Below, piece by piece: positions 16,410-24,149 of a DNA stretch of 61,668 nt. Origin of the DNA: Avimonas intestinalis (lineage in GTDB: Bacteria; Bacillota; Clostridia; Oscillospirales; Acutalibacteraceae); NCBI GenBank assembly GCA_904380375.1, contig CAJFID010000012.1, forward strand, positions 1-61,668, given 5' to 3'. Position numbers and translations under genes: made by a program. Under the pieces are notes generated by a model. That model was not told the DNA's origin, ran no database searches, and saw nothing but the letters and a program-made list of their open reading frames with translations. Position 1 is the first letter of the stretch; each line of letters begins with the position of its first letter.

Positions 16410-16912
16410 TGCGGCAGGCGGAAACGGCCCAAGCAGCCCGGACTGCCCGTCCCCGGATCCTGGTGAGCGCCTGCCTGTGCGGGCAGGCGGTGCGCTACGA
16501 CGGGCGCAGCTGCCTTGTCCCGGCTCTGCGCCGCCTGGTGCAGGAGGGGGCCGCGGTCCCCTTCTGCCCGGAATGCGCCGGCGGGCTGCCGGTGCCCCGC
16601 CCTCCGGCAGAGTGCCGGGGAAACCGCGTTTTTCACGCCGACGGGAGGGAGTGCACCGCCGCCTTTGAAGAGGGGGCGCGCCGCGCCCTCGCCCTTTGCC
16701 GGGAGGGAGGGCTTGCCGCCGCGGTTTTGAAAGAGTACAGCCCTTCCTGCGGGACGCATTGGGTTTACGACGGCTCCTTTTCCGGACGCAGGCAGGCGGG
16801 GATGGGCGTCGCCGCCCGCCTGCTAAAGCAGGAAGGGATCCCTCTGTTTAGCGAGCAGGAATGGCCGGAGGCGCTGGCCCTGATAGGCATCTCGCCGGAT
16901 GGGCAGCCGTAA
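16409..16912 (+). CDS. DUF523-family protein
   Basis: 167-residue Cys-rich protein with the DUF523 signature: VSACLCGQAVRYDG near the N-terminus, FCPECAGGLPVPRPPAE (Cys pair) and LKEYSPSCGTHWVYDGSFSG in the middle. The function is not established; the conserved Cys and Asp residues suggest a metal- or ligand-binding role. It starts at the TGATG overlap with lexA, implying translational coupling, so its expression may follow the SOS response. An alternative internal start could trim the first ~15 residues. Confidence 0.88.
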   Translation: MRQAETAQAARTARPRILVSACLCGQAVRYDGRSCLVPALRRLVQEGAAVPFCPECAGGLPVPRPPAECRGNRVFHADGRECTAAFEEGARRALALCREGGLAAAVLKEYSPSCGTHWVYDGSFSGRRQAGMGVAARLLKQEGIPLFSEQEWPEALALIGISPDGQP

Positions 16913-17075
16913 CGCCGGGCCGCGGGCGGCTGTGCCAACGGGATGATCTGTGCGGCGCTGAGCGGTTTCTCCATATAGGCGGGCCGCTTGACGTAAAACG
17001 GGCGTCGCCGCCGCCAGGTTGGCAAGAGTCGTCGGGAATTCGTCGTTTCGACGATGGTTTGTGAAATCCGTTCGC

Positions 17076-17105
17076 TTGCTCTTCCTAGCCTCCTCTGCGT
17101 ACAAT
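17076..17105 (+). promoter_or_regulatory. comEA promoter
   Basis: TTGCTC, 18-bp spacer, TACAAT, about 20 bp upstream of the comEA start codon region. Confidence 0.5.
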
Positions 17106-17125
17106 GAAGGTACGGGGGAGAGGCT

Positions 17126-17587
17126 ATGAACACGCTGATGAAAGAACGGGTATTGCTCGTTTTGGCGCTGCTGCTCTGCTTGGCGACGGTTCTGCTCGCC
17201 GTATGGGAGGCGCCGGACCTGTCGCCGATGGGGGTCGTGTATTCCGATGCAGCGCAGACGGAAGGTGCGGCGGGGTCGGACGCCGTGGGGTCAACGGCGC
17301 AGGCGGCCTCTTCGGCTCCCGCCGGGACGTCGGCGGCACAGACTACGCCGTCTCAAACGTCGGGCGCTTCGGCTGCGCCGCCCGCCGCGGACGGCAGGCT
17401 GGACCTCAATACCGCGACGCTGGAGCAGCTGATGGAGCTGCCGGGCATCGGGGAGGTGCTGGCCGAACGGGTTCTGGAATACCGGGAAACCTACGGCGGC
17501 TTTTCCTCTGTGGAAGAATTGATGAACGTCAGCGGCATTGGCGAGAAACGCTTTGCTGCGCTCAAAGATCTGGTTACGGTTTCCTGA
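17126..17587 (+). CDS. comEA: ComEA-type helix-hairpin-helix DNA-binding protein
   Basis: 153 residues: N-terminal TM anchor (about 8-28), an Ala/Ser/Thr-rich extracytoplasmic linker (about 45-88) and a C-terminal tandem HhH domain (LDLNTATLEQLMELPGIGEVLAERV, of which LNTATLEQLMELPGIG is the diagnostic part). ComEA binds incoming double-stranded DNA outside the membrane during uptake. No comEC follows here, so it could be a stand-alone DNA-binding surface protein. GGGGGAG site before the ATG; terminator directly after. Confidence 0.9.
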   Translation: MNTLMKERVLLVLALLLCLATVLLAVWEAPDLSPMGVVYSDAAQTEGAAGSDAVGSTAQAASSAPAGTSAAQTTPSQTSGASAAPPAADGRLDLNTATLEQLMELPGIGEVLAERVLEYRETYGGFSSVEELMNVSGIGEKRFAALKDLVTVS

Positions 17588-17590
17588 CGC

Positions 17591-17622
17591 GGCCCGTCCG
17601 ACCGGACGGGCCTGTTTTTATC
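17591..17622 (+). terminator. Terminator after comEA
   Basis: GGCCCGTCC arm, GACC loop, GGACGGGCC arm and a T-rich tail. Confidence 0.88.
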
Positions 17623-17787
17623 TTTTTGGCCGTGGTCAGCCCGGCCGGCGCCATGCAAAGGGAGCAGCCGCTTCGGCGGGATTCCCGCGTGGGACACGGC
17701 CGGGGAGGGAAAGGATCAGAGGGATTGCAGCGATCCTGAAGAAGGGACGCGAAAAACAAGCGGAAAAGCTGCAGGGAGGGCGCGTTT

Positions 17788-19686
17788 ATGCAAACAGAGG
17801 GGCTTTGTCAGGCACAGGCCGTGCTCAAGCAATATTTCGGGTATTCCGACTTCCGCCCAGGGCAGGAAACGCTGATCGCCTCCCTGCTGGCGGGACGGGA
17901 CGCGCTGGGGGTCATGCCGACCGGCGCGGGCAAATCCCTATGCTTTCAGGTGCCCGCCTTGCTGCTGCAGGGGACGACGGTGGTCGTTTCCCCGCTGATC
18001 AGCCTGATGAAGGATCAGGTGCAGGCGCTGGGGCAGGCGGGCGTTCCCGCCGCATTCATCAACAGCTCCCTGACCGCCGCGCAGTACCGCCGGACGCTGG
18101 AGTGCGCGGCGCAGGGCGGCTACCGCCTGCTGTACGTCGCGCCGGAGCGGCTGACGGCGGGCGATTTTTTGGCGTTTTCCCAGCACACCGCCATACCCCT
18201 CGTGGCCGTTGACGAGGCGCACTGTATCTCGCAGTGGGGACAGGATTTCCGGCCGAGCTACTTGAAAATCCGGGAATATATTGACGCGCTGCCCCGCCGC
18301 CCGGTGATCGGGGCCTTTACGGCCACCGCGACGGCCCAGGTGCAGGCGGATATCGCCGAGGTCCTCCGGCTCGAGGATCCCCAGACGGTGGTGACGGGGT
18401 TTGACCGGAAAAATTTATACTTTGAGGTACGGCGACCGCCCGATAAAATGCGCGCCCTTTTGCAGATCCTCCGGGACAACCCGGACAAAAGCGACGTGGT
18501 TTACTGCGCCACCCGCCGGACGGTAGAGGAGGTGTGCGAGGCGCTGTACTCCGCCGGGGTGGAGGCCGCCCGGTACCATGCCGGCCTGCCGGAGCAGGAA
18601 CGGCGGCGCAGCCAGGACGATTTCCTCTACGACCGGTGCCGGGTGATGGTGGCGACCAATGCGTTCGGCATGGGGATTGACAAATCCAACGTTTCCTTCG
18701 TCGTCCACTACAATATGCCGAAGGACATGGAGAGCTATTACCAGGAGGCCGGGCGCGCCGGCCGGGATGGGGAGCCGGCGCAGTGCATCCTGCTCTATGG
18801 AGGCCAGGATGTGGTCACCCAGCAATTCCTGATAGACCGGGGCGGCGAGGGGCTGGATCCCGCTGCCCGCCGGGCAGTGCAGTCGAAGGAACGGGAGCGG
18901 CTGCGGCTCATGACCTTTTACTGCCACACCACCGACTGCCTGCGCGGCTATATCCTGCGGTATTTTGGAGAAAAGCCGCCCCATTACTGCGGCCATTGCT
19001 CCAACTGCTTGCAGCATTTTGAGGAGGTCGACATCACCGTACCGGCGCAGAAAATCCTGTCCTGCGTCCGCCGGGCAGGGGAGAGATACGGGATCAAAAT
19101 GATTGCGGATATCCTGCGGGGCAGCCAAAACGAGCGCCTGCTGCGTCTAGGGCTGGACAGGCTGTCTACCTATGGGATTATGGCGGATGCCTCCGAAAAG
19201 CGGGTGCGGGAGATCATGGAGCACCTGCTCATGCAGGGCTTTCTTCGCAGCGAGGGGAAAGACTATCCCGTGCTGAAGCTGACGCCGTCCTCGCGTGACG
19301 TTTTGACAGGGAAAACCTCCCTTCGGATGAAGGCGGCGCGGGAGGATGCCGCGCGGCAGGCCAAGCCGCGTTCGCAAGCGGACGAGCCGGAGAACCCGGC
19401 GCTGTTCGCCCAGCTGAAAGCGCTGCGTACCCGGCTGGCCGACCGGCAGGGGGTGCCGGCGTTCGTAGTGTTTGCCGACGCCTCGCTGCGGGATATGTGC
19501 CTCCGCCTTCCGCAATCGGAGGATGCGTTCCTTGAGGTATCCGGCGTCGGGCGGGCCAAGCTGGAGCGGTACGGCGGCGATTTCCTGCCGGTTATCCGCG
19601 CCTATTGCGATGGGCAGGCTGAAGAGGAGCCGCACGGAAAATGGAAAGACGGCAAAAGCGGGTCCCCGCACACAGCGGCACCATGA
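17788..19686 (+). CDS. recQ: ATP-dependent DNA helicase RecQ
   Basis: 3'-5' superfamily 2 helicase for recombination and fork repair. The 632-residue protein has Walker A MPTGAGKSLCFQVPAL (about residue 45), the DEAH box with aromatic-rich loop (DEAHCISQWGQDFRPSY), motif VI QEAGRAGRDGEP, the zinc-binding Cys cluster (CRG..., YCGHCSNCLQHFE), an RQC winged helix and an HRDC domain at about 525-610. Full length for the family. The terminator hairpin begins inside the last codons, so the final ~10 residues overlap it. GGGAGGG site upstream. Confidence 0.96.
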   Translation: MQTEGLCQAQAVLKQYFGYSDFRPGQETLIASLLAGRDALGVMPTGAGKSLCFQVPALLLQGTTVVVSPLISLMKDQVQALGQAGVPAAFINSSLTAAQYRRTLECAAQGGYRLLYVAPERLTAGDFLAFSQHTAIPLVAVDEAHCISQWGQDFRPSYLKIREYIDALPRRPVIGAFTATATAQVQADIAEVLRLEDPQTVVTGFDRKNLYFEVRRPPDKMRALLQILRDNPDKSDVVYCATRRTVEEVCEALYSAGVEAARYHAGLPEQERRRSQDDFLYDRCRVMVATNAFGMGIDKSNVSFVVHYNMPKDMESYYQEAGRAGRDGEPAQCILLYGGQDVVTQQFLIDRGGEGLDPAARRAVQSKERERLRLMTFYCHTTDCLRGYILRYFGEKPPHYCGHCSNCLQHFEEVDITVPAQKILSCVRRAGERYGIKMIADILRGSQNERLLRLGLDRLSTYGIMADASEKRVREIMEHLLMQGFLRSEGKDYPVLKLTPSSRDVLTGKTSLRMKAAREDAARQAKPRSQADEPENPALFAQLKALRTRLADRQGVPAFVVFADASLRDMCLRLPQSEDAFLEVSGVGRAKLERYGGDFLPVIRAYCDGQAEEEPHGKWKDGKSGSPHTAAP

Positions 19687-19716
19687 AGGGCCGCCGCTGC
19701 GGGGATCCGCTTTTGT
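19653..19716 (+). terminator. recQ terminator overlapping the end of its coding region
   Basis: CAAAAGCGG-GTCCCCGCA pairs with TGCGGGGAT-CCGCTTTTG, enclosing the recQ stop codon (19684-19686) and a second small GC stem. It ends in TTTTG. Confidence 0.75.
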
Positions 19717-19776
19717 ATGACTGAGGGCTGTGGCCATTCGTGGCGGCCACACCATTTCATGGTTCCGGTGGAGAAG

Positions 19777-20379
19777 CTACCGCTGCTTGTCAAAGCTTGG
19801 GTTGAATGCGTAGTAATTTTTGCTGTTGAGCTTTGACGTCGCCAGATCCAACCCTTCACCGAAACGCTGGTAATGGACGATTTCCCTTTCGCGAAGAAAT
19901 TTCAGCGGGTCGCGGATGTCGGGATCGTCAATCAGACGCAGAAGGTTGTCGTAAGTGACCCGGGCTTTCTGTTCGGCGCTCATATCCTCGTGCAGGTCGG
20001 CCAGCAGATCCCCTTTGACCCCGATGTAGTTGGAGCTCCAGGGTTCCGCAGAGGCGGCCATCGGCCAGACGCCGGCGGTATGGTCAACAAAGTAGGTGTC
20101 AAAGCCGGATTTTACAATCTCCTCATAGCTCATCTCACGGGTAAGCTGATGCACCATCGCGGCGATCATCTCAAAATGCGCGAGTTCTTCCGTACCTATA
20201 TCGGTCAGCAGGCCCTTGAGCTCCGGGTAGGGCATTGAATACCGCTGGCTTAGGTAACGCATCGAAGCGCCCAGCTCCCCGTCGGGGCCGCCGTATTGGC
20301 TGATGATGATTTTCGCATATTTCGGGTTCGGATTTTTGATCTTAATGGGGTACTGCAGCTTTTTTTCGTATTGCCACAT
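19777..20379 (-). CDS. cotJC: Spore coat protein CotJC, manganese-catalase family
   Basis: 200-residue ferritin-like di-manganese protein of the spore coat. Metal ligands typical of Mn-catalase are visible: ELGASMRYLSQR, TEELAHFEMIAAMVHQL and LREREIVHYQRFGE. The N-terminus MWQYEKKLQYPIKIKNPNP is diagnostic of CotJC. It is the last gene of cotJA-cotJB-cotJC on the minus strand. Catalase activity is known for some homologues and would protect the spore against peroxide; mother-cell (sigma-E) control is inferred from other species. Confidence 0.95.
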   Translation of the reverse strand: MWQYEKKLQYPIKIKNPNPKYAKIIISQYGGPDGELGASMRYLSQRYSMPYPELKGLLTDIGTEELAHFEMIAAMVHQLTREMSYEEIVKSGFDTYFVDHTAGVWPMAASAEPWSSNYIGVKGDLLADLHEDMSAEQKARVTYDNLLRLIDDPDIRDPLKFLREREIVHYQRFGEGLDLATSKLNSKNYYAFNPSFDKQR

Positions 20380-20416
20380 GGACAGAACCTTCCTTTCCGG
20401 TTATAATTAAAAAAGG

Positions 20417-20704
20417 CTAATTGGCCTGGATATCCCACGGCCAGGGGTTGTCAATCCAATTCCAGCGGCTGCCGCTGGCGTCGTTGCTGGTAAGGACATA
20501 GGGGCCGAACCGCGACTCGTACTCGCCGATCAACTCGGCGCGGCGCTTGCGGTATTGTTCCAATGTCTTGAGCGCGCGGCCGTCGGTGGGGTGGGTGTCA
20601 AGATACAGGGTCATCTCATCAATGGCGAAATCCACGCCGTCAATGCGGCGGAGCATACGGCTTTTCTCGTTCATTGTGTTCATGCCGTTCATATTGCTGT
20701 TCAT
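20417..20704 (-). CDS. cotJB: Spore coat protein CotJB
   Basis: 95-residue coat-associated protein with the family core LRRIDGVDFAIDEMTLYLDT and the C-terminal GPYVLTSND...WNWIDNPWPWD region. The frame is open to 20725, but the ATG at 20704 overlaps the cotJA stop codon (ATGA), the normal arrangement for translational coupling. The first ~18 residues are Met/Asn-rich. Middle gene of the cotJ operon. Confidence 0.92.
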   Translation of the reverse strand: MNSNMNGMNTMNEKSRMLRRIDGVDFAIDEMTLYLDTHPTDGRALKTLEQYRKRRAELIGEYESRFGPYVLTSNDASGSRWNWIDNPWPWDIQAN

Positions 20705-20898
20705 CGTGCCGCCCCTCCCAACCACGGTTTGTCAAGCTCGGGGAATAGCGTGCCCCGTTCGAGCGCTTTATCGGTGTCATATACGGCGTTTAACTGCTGT
20801 ACAGGAACATACGCCATAACGGGAAGCATTGTCTGCATGGTTTCCTGCGCGGGGCGGGATGAGGAGGTCGGCCGGGATCCGCGATACATATTCTCCAT
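20701..20898 (-). CDS. cotJA: Spore coat-associated protein CotJA
   Basis: 65-residue protein with the CotJA hallmark MAYVPVQQLNAVYDTDKALERGTLFPELDKPW (core: PVQQLNAVYDTDKALERG). The N-terminus is basic and Ser/Arg-rich. A GGAAAGGAG site precedes the ATG. First gene of the cotJ operon; the 282 bp upstream, shared with divergent nagB, shows no clear sigma-A promoter on this strand, as expected for a sporulation-sigma gene. Confidence 0.92.
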   Translation of the reverse strand: MENMYRGSRPTSSSRPAQETMQTMLPVMAYVPVQQLNAVYDTDKALERGTLFPELDKPWLGGAAR

Positions 20899-21180
20899 AG
20901 TAATAACTCCTTTCCGGTTGAATCGGAATGGGATGTCCCATCCTTGCTACCATCCTATGAGGGACGGCTCGGCCGGGTTCCGCCTTTTGCTGTTCCGCCG
21001 GCCCCGCTGTCCGCGGAAAGTGCAAATAAATCGGCGGAATGGCTAAAGGGTTTTGGATGAGAAAGCGGGATAATGGAGGCGGATTCTCCGGGCTCCGGAC
21101 AGAGAGCAAGAGAAGAAAAGAGAAGAAAAGAGAAGAGAAGGAAAAGTCAGGGAAACCGGTTAAGAAAGGATAGGAAGATC

Positions 21181-21906
21181 ATGAATATTTGCGTTTATAA
21201 GGATGCTGAAGCCATTGGAATGGCGGCGGCCGCGCTTTTTGCGGCGTGTGTAACCCAAAATCCCCGCTGCGTGCTGGGCCTGGCGACCGGATCTTCCCCG
21301 CTGCCTACCTACCAAAAAATGGCGGAGATGTACCGCGCCGGCGCGGTGGATTTTTCCGGCGTGACCACCTATAACCTGGATGAGTATGTGGGGATTGACC
21401 ATACGCATGCGCAAAGCTATTATTGCTTTATGATGGAAAATCTTTTCCGCCACATCAACGTCAAGCAGGAGAATATCCATGTCCCCTCCGGGGTCGCCCC
21501 GGATTTGGAAAAGGAGTGCGCGGATTACGAGGCGGCGATCGCATCCGCCGGCGGGATTGATTTACAGATCCTCGGCATCGGCCGCAACGGGCACATCGCG
21601 TTTAACGAGCCGTCGGACTCCTTCCCCCCGGCGACACATATTGTGGATCTGACCGAAAGCACCATCAACGCCAATAAGCGCTTTTTTGCCAGCGCGGACG
21701 ACGTGCCCCGCCGGGCGGTGACCACCGGGATCGGTACGATCATGAAGGCGCGGGCCATTGTCCTGGTAGCCACCGGCGCGGATAAGGCGGAGGCGGTGCG
21801 CGCGATGGCAAAGGGGACGGTTACGCCCCGCTGCCCGGCGTCGATCCTGCAATTCCATCCCCGGACCACCATCCTTTTGGACGAAGCGGCGGCGTCGCTG
21901 CTGTAA
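21181..21906 (+). CDS. nagB: Glucosamine-6-phosphate deaminase
   Basis: Converts glucosamine 6-phosphate to fructose 6-phosphate and ammonia. The 241-residue protein carries LGLATGSSPLPTYQ, the active-site NLDEYVGI, and LGIGRNGHIAFNEP motifs. The frame extends upstream through a purine-rich tract, but MNICVYKDAEAIG is the usual start and follows AGGATAGGAAG. No nagA or nagE is adjacent, so it may serve general amino-sugar metabolism; monocistronic or with the MGMT-like gene 83 bp downstream. Confidence 0.95.
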   Translation: MNICVYKDAEAIGMAAAALFAACVTQNPRCVLGLATGSSPLPTYQKMAEMYRAGAVDFSGVTTYNLDEYVGIDHTHAQSYYCFMMENLFRHINVKQENIHVPSGVAPDLEKECADYEAAIASAGGIDLQILGIGRNGHIAFNEPSDSFPPATHIVDLTESTINANKRFFASADDVPRRAVTTGIGTIMKARAIVLVATGADKAEAVRAMAKGTVTPRCPASILQFHPRTTILLDEAAASLL

Positions 21907-21989
21907 AGGCCAGAGAATGCCCGCAAGGGCGTACACGAATGGGCAAAAGCGGGTGGGAACGGTTCCGCTTTTGGTAAGGAGAAAACGGT

Positions 21990-22328
21990 ATGCCGTCTAC
22001 GGAAAATTCCTTTGACAAAATTTATGCCGTTGTTTCCCGTATCCCGCGGGGAAAGGTCTGCACCTACGGCCATGTGGCCTGCCTGGCGGGGAATCCCCGC
22101 TGGTCGCGGGTAGTGGGGTATGCCCTGCACGTCAACCCCGACCCGGAGCGAATCCCCTGCTACCGCGTGGTCAACCGGGTGGGAGAGGTTTCCTCTGCCT
22201 TTGCCTTTGGGGGAGGCAACCGCCAGCGGGAGCTGCTGGAAGAGGACGGCATCCCTTTTTTGGACGATGGGCGGGTGGATCTCTCACGATGTATGTGGTG
22301 GGGGGACGAAACGGACGGGCAGCCGTAA
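21990..22328 (+). CDS. MGMT-family DNA-binding protein (alkyltransferase-like)
   Basis: 112 residues corresponding only to the C-terminal DNA-binding/active-site domain of O6-alkylguanine-DNA alkyltransferase. It has IPRGKVCTYGHVACLAGNPR (helix-turn-helix with Arg finger), VGYALHVNP and the active-site region IPCYRVV, where the canonical PCHRV has Tyr in place of His but keeps the nucleophile Cys. It may be a functional short alkyltransferase or a damage-recognition protein. RBS GTAAGGAG. Confidence 0.85.
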   Translation: MPSTENSFDKIYAVVSRIPRGKVCTYGHVACLAGNPRWSRVVGYALHVNPDPERIPCYRVVNRVGEVSSAFAFGGGNRQRELLEEDGIPFLDDGRVDLSRCMWWGDETDGQP

Positions 22329-22441
22329 GCCGCCGCGATTACCGGCGGGCATAAATTCCCGGTTCTCCGCATAGAGGATAGTAGGAAGACTCTGGGCGCT
22401 GCGCCGGCGCCTCGGAGGGCGGAAGAATGGGGGAGTGCGGC

Positions 22442-22744
22442 ATGACCTGCCGGGTAACCGACATGCACAATAAGGAAGTCATTAACGTCTGCGACGGAAG
22501 CCGGCTCGGCTGTGTGGACGACGTGGAAATCGATACCTGCACGGCGCAGCTCCTGGCTATCGTAATTTTCGGGCGTCCCAAGTGCCTGGGGCTGATGGGC
22601 CGGGAGGAGGATATCGTCATCGGCTGGCGCAACATTGACGTCATCGGGGAGGACACCATCCTGGTCCATTTTGAATGCCCCTGCAAGCCGGGCCCGCCTC
22701 CCCGCCGGGGACGGAGCATCCTGGGAGGGATCTTCGGCGGCTGA
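22442..22744 (+). CDS. YlmC/YmxH-family sporulation-associated PRC-barrel protein
   Basis: 100-residue protein of the YlmC/YmxH type, with the characteristic sequence RVTDMHNKEVINVCDGSRLG, followed by a beta-rich PRC-barrel core (GREEDIVIGWRNIDVIGEDTILV; core IVIGWRNIDVIGEDTI) and a Gly/Pro-rich tail with two Cys. An upstream ATG at 22427 lies inside the GGGGGAG ribosome binding site, so 22442 is the better start. Members occur in spore-formers; the molecular role is unclear. Confidence 0.88.
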   Translation: MTCRVTDMHNKEVINVCDGSRLGCVDDVEIDTCTAQLLAIVIFGRPKCLGLMGREEDIVIGWRNIDVIGEDTILVHFECPCKPGPPPRRGRSILGGIFGG

Positions 22745-22779
22745 GCGGGCGGCCGGCAAGCCGGGCCCTGGAAAACAGG

Positions 22780-22820
22780 AACGGGAGCGCTGCAAAAGCC
22801 TTGCAGCGCTCCCGTTTTCC
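22780..22820. terminator. Bidirectional terminator between ylmC-type gene and erm
   Basis: ACGGGAGCGCTGCAA arm, short loop, TTGCAGCGCTCCCGT arm (perfect 15 bp) with TTTT on the plus side. The minus-strand erm gene ends 83 bp away. Confidence 0.85.
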
Positions 22821-22902
22821 GCCGGGAAATGGATGAAGCGGCGCTTTCCCACCTCCCCGCAACGATGCTTTCGTTCCGCAGCGGCTGTTTGGCGGCCCGG
22901 CT

Positions 22903-23733
22903 CTAGGGCCGGCGACTTGTCCCGGCGGAAGGGGCGAGAGCCCCGAACCGCCGGCTGCATCGGAAAAGGCAGAGCCATTGCACATACTGCATCGTGCCCG
23001 ACGGCTTGAGCGGCGGAAGGCCCGCCAGGCGCAAGGCGGTCGCCGCCTGCTTTTTGGTCAGCGGCCCGCGCGCACCGGTCAGCCCGTACCGCTGGACGTG
23101 GTCGATAAAATCGGAAAACGCCCGCCGTTCCCCGGGGGTGAGATCGGGATCGTCCCGCCGGGATAGATGCAGCATCACCGCATCAACAGACGGGGAAGGG
23201 TGGAAGTCCTCGCGCCGGAAAAAATAAACGATTTCCGTTTGAAAGTACGGCTTGAGCAGCAGTGAGTTCTTGCTTTCATAGGGGATTCCGCAGAAACGAA
23301 GGGCGGCCCCTTTTTCAATCACCAGCCAAGCGTCCTTCGGCGGCGTCCGGCTCGCGGTGAGCCGGCGCAGGATCGCGGAGGTATGATTGAAGGGCAGGTT
23401 GGCGAATACGGTATAGCCGCCCCGCGGCAGGGGCATTTGCAGGAAATCCCCCTGCTTGAGCACGGCGCCCGGATAGGGGCGCAGGGATTCCCGCAGGGAC
23501 GCGCACAGACGCGGGTCGATTTCCACAGCGGTAACATGGCAGCCTGCGTCTGCCAGAGCGCGGGTGATATGGCCTTTCCCGGCGCCGATTTCCAGCACCG
23601 GATCTCCCTCCTTTAGCCCGGCCAGGCGGATCAGCCGCTCAATCAGGCGGCGGGAGGTCAGGAAGTTCTGGGAAACGGAATAGGCCGGGGCGGATCCGGG
23701 CCGCTCCGGCCCCTGGCGATGATTTTTGGGCAT
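22903..23733 (-). CDS. Erm-family 23S rRNA (adenine-N6) methyltransferase
   Basis: Predicted to dimethylate 23S rRNA A2058, giving resistance to macrolides, lincosamides and streptogramin B. The 276-residue product has YSVSQNFLTSRRLIERLIRL at the N-terminus, the SAM motif VLEIGAGKGHITRALA, acidic motif VEIDPRL and catalytic motif FANLPFNHTSAILRRL (NLPF in place of NIPY/NPPF). KsgA also belongs to this fold, but the sequence between motifs fits Erm better. The frame continues upstream to 23817; the ATG at 23733 has a GAGGTG site and is preceded by a complex leader. A chromosomal erm with a basic C-terminal tail, not flanked by mobile elements. Confidence 0.85.
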   Translation of the reverse strand: MPKNHRQGPERPGSAPAYSVSQNFLTSRRLIERLIRLAGLKEGDPVLEIGAGKGHITRALADAGCHVTAVEIDPRLCASLRESLRPYPGAVLKQGDFLQMPLPRGGYTVFANLPFNHTSAILRRLTASRTPPKDAWLVIEKGAALRFCGIPYESKNSLLLKPYFQTEIVYFFRREDFHPSPSVDAVMLHLSRRDDPDLTPGERRAFSDFIDHVQRYGLTGARGPLTKKQAATALRLAGLPPLKPSGTMQYVQWLCLFRCSRRFGALAPSAGTSRRP

Positions 23734-23901
23734 AAAAAGACACCTCGCCTTTGCGTTATTTCGAAAACCGTGGCCAGGCGCAGGCATGCCATCCCTACCC
23801 AGGAAATTCGCCCGCAAAAGGGCCCCCCTAGGCGAGGTGGTACGCTGCGCCGGCTTAACGGATCCGAATAACGCAAATCAACAAAGCGAGATGCTCCTTC
23901 C
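23731..23901 (-). promoter_or_regulatory. Candidate attenuator leader of erm
   Basis: Minus-strand leader with a short leader peptide gene, a segment TTTGCGTTATT in its codons (23867-23877) complementary to AATAACGCAAA (23750-23760) and a later CACCTCGCCT (23830-23839) complementary to AGGCGAGGTG (23741-23750). The last contains the erm ribosome binding site and is followed by TCTTTTT, so this pairing would both hide the site and resemble a terminator. The two pairings cross each other and are probably alternatives. Confidence 0.5.
23855..23884 (-). CDS. Candidate erm leader peptide
   Basis: Nine codons from TTG: M-L-I-C-V-I-R-I-R-stop, nine bases after a GGAAGGAG site (23894-23901). The C-terminal R-I-R matches the Arg/Lys-X-Arg/Lys motif known to stall ribosomes in the presence of macrolides (as in ErmDL), and I-C-V-I resembles the I-F-V-I of ErmCL. 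A second small frame, MCEMGRSISLC-stop, overlaps just upstream and could be a first leader peptide. Known features of erm leaders are used here by analogy; translation is not shown. Confidence 0.45.
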   Translation of the reverse strand: MLICVIRIR

Positions 23902-24030
23902 CATTTCGCACATCGTATAGTCCCGCCGCTGCGGGGGATTACCAAAGCTGGTTTTCGCCCGATTCGAAAACAATGCCGGCGCCCGCTCTGCACCGTTTGC
24001 ATAGCAGGTGGCGGCCGTGGGGACGAGGCA

Positions 24031-24059
24031 AGTATACCACTTCCTGCGCGGCCGGTCAA
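24031..24059 (-). promoter_or_regulatory. erm promoter
   Basis: Minus-strand TTGACC (24054-24059), 17-bp spacer, TATACT (24031-24036). It implies a ~290-nt leader before the erm start at 23733. Confidence 0.8.
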
Positions 24060-24119
24060 GCAAAGAGCACGCCTCCCGCCCGTTCCCGCAGCAAAGGCGG
24101 GCGGTGGCGCTTTTGGGGC

Positions 24120-24148
24120 TTGCAATTTGCGGGAAAATGTGGTATGGT
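24120..24148 (+). promoter_or_regulatory. pheST promoter
   Basis: TTGCAA, 17-bp spacer, TATGGT, just upstream of the T-box leader; back-to-back with the erm promoter. Confidence 0.7.
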
Positions 24149-24149
24149 A

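Noticed and set aside
23821..23850. Plus-strand GGCGAGGTGGTACGCTGCG as a second T-box motif
   Set aside because: It only partly resembles the T-box sequence and there is no plus-strand synthetase or biosynthesis gene following; it is better explained as part of the erm leader pairing.
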